5,501 nucleotides of DNA. Source: Nitrospinae bacterium RIFCSPLOWO2_12_39_16. Lineage in GTDB: Bacteria; Nitrospinota; Nitrospinia; UBA9942. This document shows, piece by piece, positions 1-4,782 of the stretch. The stretch lies in the NCBI GenBank assembly GCA_001805005.1, contig MHDO01000068.1, positions 1 to 5,501 of the forward strand. The letters are read 5' to 3'. Within the stretch, counting starts at the first letter, position 1, and every line of letters begins with the position of its first letter. The notes beneath the pieces are model-generated. The model had not been told where the DNA came from. It saw only the letters and a list, made by a program, of their open reading frames with translations, and made no database searches. A program made the position numbers and the translations under genes.

Positions 1-496
1 ATGAATAATGAAGGAGGTCATTCTTAAGATACCCGTATTCTTCCTTATGTATTGGAGCTTTGTGAATCTCATTAGGAAACACTACAACCCCCTTTTTAAA
101 AAGCCTGAGCACCGGTGACGGATACCAGCCGCAGGTTTTAATCCATTTGCCGATAAAATGGGTTCTTCTTCTTACATAATAGGCAGGATGCAATCCATCC
201 GATTTTACAATGGAGAGGATTTCCTCCTTTTGCTCAGGGGGTACCCTTTCATCAGCATCAATGTAGAATATCCATTTCCCGGATGCCTTTTCTATCGCAA
301 GGTTTCTATCAGGCTCACAATAACCCTTTGGCTCGGTAATAAAAACCTTATCAGTAAACTCTTTTGCAATCTTCACAGTTGAATCAGTGCTGGACTGGTC
401 TATGATTACAATCTCATCCGCCCATGAGACTGTTTCAAGACAACCCCTTATCTGTTCTTCCTCATTCCTTACTACTATAATGACTGAGATATCCAT
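1..496 (-). CDS. Family 2 glycosyltransferase (WaaE/KdtX-like), 3' end cut by window edge
   Basis: The reading frame is open from an ATG at 494-496 to the left edge (165 codons, no stop), so the C-terminus is missing. The protein starts MDISVIIVVRNEEEQI, the usual first strand and NEE loop of GT-A glycosyltransferases. It continues with WADEIVIIDQSSTDST (residues 25-40) and YIDADERVP (78-86), whose DAD is the metal/nucleotide-sugar binding motif. RLFKK, an N-E-I-H element (142-145) and a final HYS follow, as in the beta-1,4-glucosyltransferase-like group that includes LPS-core enzymes such as WaaE/KdtX and LgtF. The family transfers a sugar from a nucleotide-sugar donor on the cytoplasmic face of the membrane; the exact sugar and acceptor cannot be read here. 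A TGA directly precedes the ATG in frame, so the start is not further upstream. AGGAG at 510-514 is 13 nt away, a long spacing. It lies 21 bp downstream of the peptidase gene and is probably co-transcribed with it. Confidence 0.9.
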   Translation of the reverse strand, partial: MDISVIIVVRNEEEQIRGCLETVSWADEIVIIDQSSTDSTVKIAKEFTDKVFITEPKGYCEPDRNLAIEKASGKWIFYIDADERVPPEQKEEILSIVKSDGLHPAYYVRRRTHFIGKWIKTCGWYPSPVLRLFKKGVVVFPNEIHKAPIHKEEYGYLKNDLLHYS

Positions 497-517
497 TCAG
501 AAATACAATCTCCTTTT

Positions 518-2200
518 TTAATGCCTTACAAAATTATTCTCCCTCTCCATATCTGCCCACTTTAAAAAAGGGTCTGCTATAATCTCTTTAATCTTTGATT
601 TTGTGTTAAACACTACTGTAGCAGGATTCTCATCCATAAAAACCCTTTGGATCTCCTTCCCATTTTCAGTTATAGCCATGACATCTATTTCAGCATATAT
701 ATTTATTTTACTCTTATTTACTACCTTTGCTGTGGTTACAAAAGTGCCTCCCCTTTCTATAGAGTTTAAATCTGTAATTTCAAAATCAAGCCTTTCTGTC
801 CCCCTTATCCACGGGTCAAAATACCATGAGAAGGAATTTCCCATAATCCTCTCAACTATCCACTGAAAGTCATTACTGTTTACAATCTTATAATTGTATT
901 CACTAAAGAAATTCTTCATTGCCTTCATAAATTTTTCTTCACCCATTATCTCTCTTAACATGATAAGCACATAGGCACCCTTGGCATAAACCATCTGGTT
1001 ATTTATCTTAACATCTTCACCATCCATCAGATTATCAAATGTAGTTATTGAATCTATAATTCTCTGTTCATCTGGATTAAAGTTTTCGTTTTTAATCTCT
1101 TTAAGAAGGGCATCCTTCCCATAGAGTTTTTCTATAGCCATAAGGGATGAAAATTCTGCAAATCCCTCCGCTATCCATTGCCCGCCATCCCCTTTTCTCC
1201 TGAGTAAATCTACATAAACAGTCCCTCCCCACCAGTTATGTGCAATCTCATGGGCGATTGTAGGAAAATCGGTCTTTGAAAGGGTTATAATTCCGGCACC
1301 ATGATTATAGCTCCTGTATCCGTGAGGTGTTATTATAACAGTCAGATTTTTAAAATCATCATCTCCAAACTGGCTTTTGAAAAAACTGTGGCTCAGAATT
1401 ATGTCATTAATCGTTTTCTCCATATCCTCATTGTGATATATAGGAGAGAAAAGGCTATAATTAATCCCGTTTATACTCTTTGACAATTTATTAAAAAATC
1501 CGCCCACCAGGGCAAAACCTGTGACAAGTCTCTTAGATCTCCATGAAAAATTCTTACCCCTCCCATTCTCTGTTAGTTTATTAATGATACTGCCCGGCAA
1601 TGCAGGAGTAATTGATACCGGAACTGTCCCGTTGACATTTAATGTAAAAAGCCCCTGAAAATCTATTGGATACCAGAGGTCTTCGTTTCTCAGTATAAAC
1701 TCATTTTCCTTTATATAGCCGTCACTAAAACCCAAAGCCCTTAAACTACCTCCGTATGCTAACTTTACAGTCAAATCATCACCTTTTTTCACCTTCTCTG
1801 GCAGAAGTAGTAAGTTAATAAGCCATATTCTATAATGGCTGATAGGTGACTGCTGATGGCTGACAGCCTTCTTGTATCCTATTGAATCAATCTTTAAACC
1901 ATCGTTTAAGAGAAATATAATGTATCGCCTGTCTTTAAGAAATTTTACATTTATATCGCCTTCAACATTTATCACCCCCTTTTCAGGAGAGATATTGAGA
2001 TTGATATTATAATTGCTAATATTCTGTCCCTTCATTAAGTAATCTGCCGTGCCTGTTACTAATTTCAGGATATATGGGCTTTTATTGGTGATAAGAAGGT
2101 AATAAGAATAGGAGGACAGAAGACAGGGGACAGAAAACAGAATAAGAATTAAAAAAAAGAACTTTCTTCTTTTTATTTGCATATATCTTTTAGAGAACAT
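518..2200 (-). CDS. Exported M1-like (gluzincin) metallopeptidase family protein
   Basis: The product is 560 aa. A basic N-terminus (KRRK, 10-13) and a hydrophobic stretch (about 14-37) form a signal peptide or membrane anchor. Residues 60-240 resemble the beta-rich N-terminal domain of M1 peptidases. The catalytic core has H317-E-I-A-H321 followed by NWWGG, then WIAEGFAEF with E345 as third zinc ligand, YAKGAYVLIMLR with Y405 as the likely transition-state tyrosine (87 residues after E318), and WYFDPWIRGT (459-468), a typical end of the catalytic domain. A short beta domain follows. Two points are unusual: 23 residues separate the HExxH from E345 where classical M1 enzymes have 18, and the GAMEN exopeptidase motif is replaced by HGAGIITLS (300-308), so standard aminopeptidase activity is doubtful. 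The start is uncertain. Met1 (2200) overlaps the upstream gene by 28 bp; Met7 (2182) would overlap by 10 bp and leave a more typical signal peptide. Neither has a good ribosome binding site. Two heptad repeats lie inside the gene. Confidence 0.88.
   Translation of the reverse strand: MFSKRYMQIKRRKFFFLILILFSVPCLLSSYSYYLLITNKSPYILKLVTGTADYLMKGQNISNYNINLNISPEKGVINVEGDINVKFLKDRRYIIFLLNDGLKIDSIGYKKAVSHQQSPISHYRIWLINLLLLPEKVKKGDDLTVKLAYGGSLRALGFSDGYIKENEFILRNEDLWYPIDFQGLFTLNVNGTVPVSITPALPGSIINKLTENGRGKNFSWRSKRLVTGFALVGGFFNKLSKSINGINYSLFSPIYHNEDMEKTINDIILSHSFFKSQFGDDDFKNLTVIITPHGYRSYNHGAGIITLSKTDFPTIAHEIAHNWWGGTVYVDLLRRKGDGGQWIAEGFAEFSSLMAIEKLYGKDALLKEIKNENFNPDEQRIIDSITTFDNLMDGEDVKINNQMVYAKGAYVLIMLREIMGEEKFMKAMKNFFSEYNYKIVNSNDFQWIVERIMGNSFSWYFDPWIRGTERLDFEITDLNSIERGGTFVTTAKVVNKSKINIYAEIDVMAITENGKEIQRVFMDENPATVVFNTKSKIKEIIADPFLKWADMERENNFVRH
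1838..1865. repeat. Four-unit degenerate 7-bp tandem repeat (GSTGAYN) inside the peptidase gene
   Basis: On the plus strand four consecutive heptamers read GCTGATA, GGTGACT, GCTGATG and GCTGACA. All four share G-N-T-G-A-Y at the same positions. They encode residues 112-121 (AVSHQQSPIS) of the peptidase on the other strand, a Ser/His/Gln/Pro-rich patch in the N-terminal beta domain, without breaking the frame. From memory, similar CTGATRG-type repeats occur scattered through some environmental bacterial genomes; this was not checked. Confidence 0.75.
2114..2141. repeat. Four-unit degenerate 7-bp tandem repeat (RRACAGR) in signal-peptide codons
   Basis: On the plus strand the heptamers GGACAGA, AGACAGG, GGACAGA and AAACAGA follow one another exactly. 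Each has ACAG at the same place. On the coding (minus) strand they give residues 20-29 (ILFSVPCLLS), in the hydrophobic part of the signal peptide or anchor, so the repeat supplies part of the membrane-targeting segment. Its length equals that of the repeat at 1838-1865 (28 bp) but the unit sequence differs. Confidence 0.75.
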
Positions 2201-3030
2201 TTACTGCATTTTTTTATATCTTTATGCAAAGGGCATTCACCTGATATGCCGAGGTGACAGAGGGCAAAGTCATATTTAACAGGGTCTTCGGGGTCAAGAA
2301 TTTTTAGATTATCAGTTATCTCTTCAGCCATCTTCCAGCCTGTGGTCTTATAGTGTGTCAAGCCAAGATGGGTGCAGATTCTTGCCATGTGTGTATCAAG
2401 GGGTATTATGAGTTTTGATGGCAGTATTTTATTCCAGATGCCAAAATCAACACCATCATCAGAACGGACCATCCATCTAAGATAAAGGTTGAGCCTCTTG
2501 CAGGCACTTCCTTCAGCAGGAGAGGGGAAAAACTGCTTCATTCCAACTGTGTGTCCCTTTTTACCATAGACAGCAAACATATCAAGGGATATAAAATATT
2601 TTACAAAACTTGTAAGTGCATTGGTGATGTTTTTATCTCCTGAATTATAAAATGAGTAAAAAAGTTTTTTTAAAGAGCCGTATTCAATAAGGGCTGATTT
2701 TATAGAATAGATAAGACCAATAATTTCCTTCTCAGAATTAAATCTGTATTTTATTCCACTGAATAGTTTTGAATCTTTTGACAGCTCAAAATTTATTATA
2801 AATTCCCGCAAACTACCATTTGAAGAGGCGATAGAAAGGATTTTATTGATAACAGGTTTAAAAAGACTTACCTTACCATACGCAAGAGATGATGCAATTA
2901 GACCTGCTATCTCAATATCTTCAGGTTTTTTATATCTATGTGGAAATTCAATAGGGTCATGCTCAATACGAGATTTTAAATTGTATTCCCTGTAAAACCT
3001 ATCAAGCGTCTCCTTTAATTTGGGATGCAT
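2173..3030 (-). CDS. TIGR02757 / DUF2400 family protein, HhH-GPD glycosylase-related, with Cys cluster
   Basis: A 285-aa cytoplasmic protein recognised as the TIGR02757 (DUF2400) family from the N-terminal YKKPEDIEIAGLIASSLAYG (33-52), from MKQFFPSPAEGSACKRLNLY (164-183), from LRWMVR-DDGVDFGIW (184-199), and from IPLDTHMARICTHLGL (209-224). The LDTHMARI element (D212) matches the catalytic-Asp region of HhH-GPD DNA glycosylases such as Nth and MutY. At the C-terminus C266-x8-C275-x2-C278-x5-C284 closely resembles the C-x6-C-x2-C-x5-C [4Fe-4S] motif of endonuclease III; C258 is an additional cysteine. A classical helix-hairpin-helix with the catalytic Lys (LPGVGxxTA type) is not visible. The family's function is unknown to me; a DNA-binding or repair-like role is inference. 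The ATG at 3030 has no strong ribosome binding site. The end overlaps the peptidase start, implying coupling. Confidence 0.88.
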   Translation of the reverse strand: MHPKLKETLDRFYREYNLKSRIEHDPIEFPHRYKKPEDIEIAGLIASSLAYGKVSLFKPVINKILSIASSNGSLREFIINFELSKDSKLFSGIKYRFNSEKEIIGLIYSIKSALIEYGSLKKLFYSFYNSGDKNITNALTSFVKYFISLDMFAVYGKKGHTVGMKQFFPSPAEGSACKRLNLYLRWMVRSDDGVDFGIWNKILPSKLIIPLDTHMARICTHLGLTHYKTTGWKMAEEITDNLKILDPEDPVKYDFALCHLGISGECPLHKDIKKCSKCSLKDICK

Positions 3031-3042
3031 AATAAATTTTTC

Positions 3043-3160
3043 TTACCACACGAAGAACACAAAGAAAAAGATTTATTAGCCACTGACTTTCACTGACTAA
3101 AACAATTTCTTTTTTGTAGTCTGTGTAAGTCTGTGGCTAATTCTTTGTACCTTTGTAGCA
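3043..3160. repeat. Nested inverted repeat built from short-period direct repeats
   Basis: This element nearly fills the dut/TIGR02757 gap. The inner arms are 3076-3099 (TTAGCCACTGAC...) and 3117-3140 (...GTCTGTGGCTAA); 21 of 24 bases can pair around a 17-nt loop. Each arm is itself a 10-bp direct repeat (CACTGACTTT then CACTGACTAA on the left; the complement of CACAGACT units on the right). An outer, weaker pair flanks them: CACGAAGAA-CACAAAGAA at 3049-3066 (period 9) against CTTTGTAC-CTTTGTAG at 3143-3158 (period 8). Read in the gene direction, the hairpin is followed by a T-rich run (complement of 3061-3075), so it could end or protect the dut transcript. It carries no reading frame. I see no recognised transposon ends. 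Confidence 0.8.
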
Positions 3161-3162
3161 AA

Positions 3163-3591
3163 TTATTTCCCTGAAGAGCCAAAGCCATTTGTGTTTCTAT
3201 CTGAGTCCTGAATATCTGTCTCAGTAATTTCCCAATCTATTACAGGTATCGGAATCATCTGGGCAATCTTATCACCTGCTTCAACTATAAATGCTACTTT
3301 GGATTCATTTCTTAAGAGAACCTTTATCTCACCCCTGTAACCGTTGTCAATTACACCTGCTGAAGTGTATATCCTCTTCGCTGCCATTGAAGACCTGTCC
3401 TTTATAACCCCACCCCATTCTTTGGGAAATTCAACTGAGATACCTGTCCCCACTGCTTTCTGCTCTGCCGGGTTTATAACATATCTTTCAGCGGCATAAA
3501 GGTCGTAGCCAAGGTCTCCATTATAAGCCCTTGTAGGAAGTTTTGCGTGGTTATTCAATCTTTTAATCTTTAATAGATTATGTTTTTTCAT
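3163..3591 (-). CDS. dut: dUTP diphosphatase (dUTPase)
   Basis: This enzyme hydrolyses dUTP to dUMP and pyrophosphate in the cytoplasm, keeping uracil out of DNA and feeding dTMP synthesis. The 142-aa length is normal for the homotrimeric family. All five motifs are present in order: GDLGYDLYA (25-33); KDRSSMA (64-70); GVIDNGYRGEIKV (79-91), with D82 as the likely water-activating Asp and Y85 stacking on the deoxyribose; AGDKIAQMIPI (105-115); and the C-terminal P-loop-like RNTNGFGSSG (132-141). Motif 5 has NT where RGxxGFGSTG is usual, a mild change. The ATG at 3591 overlaps the end of the PAP2 gene by 14 bp. Only a weak AAAAGAAAA precedes it, so translation is probably coupled to PAP2. The 3' side runs into the inverted repeat. 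Confidence 0.97.
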   Translation of the reverse strand: MKKHNLLKIKRLNNHAKLPTRAYNGDLGYDLYAAERYVINPAEQKAVGTGISVEFPKEWGGVIKDRSSMAAKRIYTSAGVIDNGYRGEIKVLLRNESKVAFIVEAGDKIAQMIPIPVIDWEITETDIQDSDRNTNGFGSSGK

Positions 3592-4132
3592 ATTTTCTTT
3601 TCACTTGATTATATGTAAAAATGACTACTGAGCCATATAATACACCACAAACCCCGCCTGCTATAACATCAGAGGGATAATGAAGACCGAGATATACCCT
3701 TGATAGGCACACTAAAACAGTAATAAATGCCATAGGAATTAATAATCTCCTGTACCTATAAACCAATACTGTGCTTAAAGCAAATATATTTGAGGCATGA
3801 GAAGATGGAAATGATGGGTTATGAGGACAGCCAATAATGAGATTGAGAGTTTCTATCGGGAGTTTATTACATGGTCTTAGTCTTCCAAATAAAAATTTTA
3901 CAACATGTGAATTAAGAAAGTCACTTATACTTACAGCAATGATAACTAAAAGAATCGTCGCCAATCCCTTTTTCCAATCTCTAACAATAAATAATAAAAT
4001 TGTCAGCAAGATAATAAAATACCAATTGCGATAGTTTGTTACAAACGGCATCAGAATATCAAAAAGACTATTCTGCAGTCCGCCATTTATCTTATAAAAG
4101 ATATAAACGTCAAAATCTATAACTAATTGCAC
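3578..4132 (-). CDS. PAP2 family membrane lipid phosphatase
   Basis: A 184-aa integral membrane protein with hydrophobic segments near residues 37-51, 56-73, 112-126, 131-148 and 156-175. The three phosphatase signatures are complete: K79-x6-R86-P87, then PSSH at 109-112 (active-site H112), then S144-R145-x5-H151-x3-D155 (the nucleophile is expected to be H151). The length and topology fit bacterial undecaprenyl-pyrophosphate phosphatases of the BcrC/YbjG/PgpB type, which recycle the lipid carrier for peptidoglycan and LPS. Lipid-A or phosphatidylglycerophosphate phosphatases share the same motifs, so the substrate is open. The start is GTG (4130-4132), supported by AAAGGA at 4139-4144 with 6-nt spacing. 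It is the first gene of the leftward run, and its end overlaps dut. Confidence 0.93.
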   Translation of the reverse strand: MQLVIDFDVYIFYKINGGLQNSLFDILMPFVTNYRNWYFIILLTILLFIVRDWKKGLATILLVIIAVSISDFLNSHVVKFLFGRLRPCNKLPIETLNLIIGCPHNPSFPSSHASNIFALSTVLVYRYRRLLIPMAFITVLVCLSRVYLGLHYPSDVIAGGVCGVLYGSVVIFTYNQVKRKYEKT

Positions 4133-4138
4133 TTAGTA

Positions 4139-4144
4139 TCCTTT
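4139..4144 (-). promoter_or_regulatory. Ribosome binding site deciding the GTG start of the PAP2 gene
   Basis: The complement reads AAAGGA, 6 nt before the GTG at 4132. The good spacing supports GTG as the start. Confidence 0.7.
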
Positions 4145-4181
4145 CATCTCATGAGTTGATGTCCAAACATAATGAACCTTT

Positions 4182-4190
4182 ATATTAGCA
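4182..4190 (-). promoter_or_regulatory. Possible extended -10 of the leftward operon
   Basis: The complement reads TGCTAATAT, an extended -10 (TGnTAATAT) about 50 nt upstream of the PAP2 start. No convincing -35 hexamer lies 16-18 nt further upstream. In this AT-rich stretch such a match can occur by chance. Confidence 0.3.
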
Positions 4191-4251
4191 TAATTCTACT
4201 CAAAGTTTTCTGGATTGACATTCAAAATTTATAGTTATATATTAAAAACAA

Positions 4252-4277
4252 GGCTAAAGCACCAACACTGCTTAGCC
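4252..4277. repeat. Inverted repeat overlapping the sigma-28 promoter
   Basis: GGCTAA-A-GCA (4252-4261) is complementary to TGCTTAGCC (4269-4277) apart from one bulged A, with a 7-nt loop. The left arm contains the TAAA -35 element and the right arm ends in the GCC of the -10 element. No T-run follows, so it is not a typical terminator. It could be an operator or a coincidence. Confidence 0.5.
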
Positions 4278-4282
4278 GATAT
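4255..4282 (+). promoter_or_regulatory. Sigma-28 (FliA/SigD) type promoter
   Basis: TAAA at 4255-4258 and GCCGATAT at 4275-4282 are separated by 16 nt. This matches the SigD consensus TAAA-N14-16-GCCGATAT and is one base longer than the usual FliA spacing (TAAAGTTT-N11-GCCGATAA). The -10 ends 28 nt before the ATG at 4311, leaving room for a short leader with the GGAGG site. Late flagellar and chemotaxis genes are the normal targets of this sigma factor. Confidence 0.8.
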
Positions 4283-4298
4283 ATTTGTAGTAGTAATT

Positions 4299-4303
4299 GG
4301 AGG
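4299..4303 (+). promoter_or_regulatory. Ribosome binding site fixing the start at 4311
   Basis: GGAGG lies 7 nt before the ATG at 4311. A longer in-frame ATG at 4215 has no such site and lies upstream of the sigma-28 promoter. Confidence 0.85.
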
Positions 4304-4310
4304 CAATAGG

Positions 4311-4781
4311 ATGAAGATTAAACTGGATAATCCAATAAAAAATATCGTCCCTGTTTCAGGAGATAAATCAAACTCTGCCAGGATTAATAAAAAAGAGGAA
4401 AAAAGTTTTGAGAAATTTTTGGAAGAGGCAAAGGCAGCAGGAGAGGGATTTGAGATTGGGGGGACTAAGCACACAGAGGTCGTTCAGCACATTCTTAAAA
4501 ACACCCAGCCGACAGGACTTCAGGTATTAAGAAAAAATGCAGTCCATTCATTGGAAAAACTATTTGCGACAATGGATATGTACAAAAATGCCTTACATAA
4601 CGACAGAATAGATTTTAGCAGGATGCATACAATTGTAGCCGATATGAATAAGGAAAAAGACGAGATGCTTTCTGCAATGCTTGAGCTTCCGGAGGGTGAT
4701 AACCTGCGGGATATAATGACAGGTGCTGCAGTATTGGTATTAAACGAGACAAATAAATACTATAGAAACTACATGTATTAA
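4311..4781 (+). CDS. Uncharacterised 156-aa protein under a sigma-28 promoter, probably flagellum- or motility-related
   Basis: I do not recognise a named family. The protein has no signal peptide or membrane segment. Residues 1-40 are polar and probably disordered (MKIKLDNPIKNIVPVSGDKS, then a Lys/Glu-rich run leading to FEKFLEEAKAAGEG at 36-49). The rest is probably helical: LQVLRKNAVHSLEKLFATMDMYKNAL (about 71-96), RIDFSRMHTIVADMNKEKDEMLSAM (about 100-124), then LPEGDNLRDIMTGAAVLVLNET (127-148) and an aromatic end (KYYRNYMY). I have an unverified memory of similar short hypothetical proteins ending in LPxGDxLRxI...Y in deltaproteobacterial or Nitrospirota-like genomes. The sigma-28 promoter suggests expression with late flagellar genes; a secreted flagellar substrate, chaperone or regulator would all fit. 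It is the only plus-strand gene in the window and ends 1 bp from the convergent neighbour. Confidence 0.8.
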   Translation: MKIKLDNPIKNIVPVSGDKSNSARINKKEEKSFEKFLEEAKAAGEGFEIGGTKHTEVVQHILKNTQPTGLQVLRKNAVHSLEKLFATMDMYKNALHNDRIDFSRMHTIVADMNKEKDEMLSAMLELPEGDNLRDIMTGAAVLVLNETNKYYRNYMY

Positions 4782-4782
4782 A

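Noticed and set aside
158..382. Plus-strand open frame of 74 codons
   Set aside because: It lies fully opposite the glycosyltransferase, whose minus-strand translation has clear family motifs; this is a shadow frame.
2110..2140. Lipoprotein signal (Cys26) in the M1-like protein
   Set aside because: The residues before the Cys are S-V-P; Pro at -1 does not fit a lipobox, and the Cys is encoded within a DNA repeat.
3043..3160. CRISPR array or insertion-sequence remnant in the dut downstream gap
   Set aside because: There are no regularly spaced identical repeats with unique spacers, and no transposase fragment or target-site duplication is visible.
4215..4310. Longer start for the plus-strand gene at 4215
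   Set aside because: This ATG lies upstream of the sigma-28 promoter and has no ribosome binding site, while 4311 has GGAGG at 7 nt.
4235..4474. Minus-strand 79-codon frame across the promoter region
   Set aside because: It overlaps the well-supported plus-strand gene and its promoter and has no family motif.
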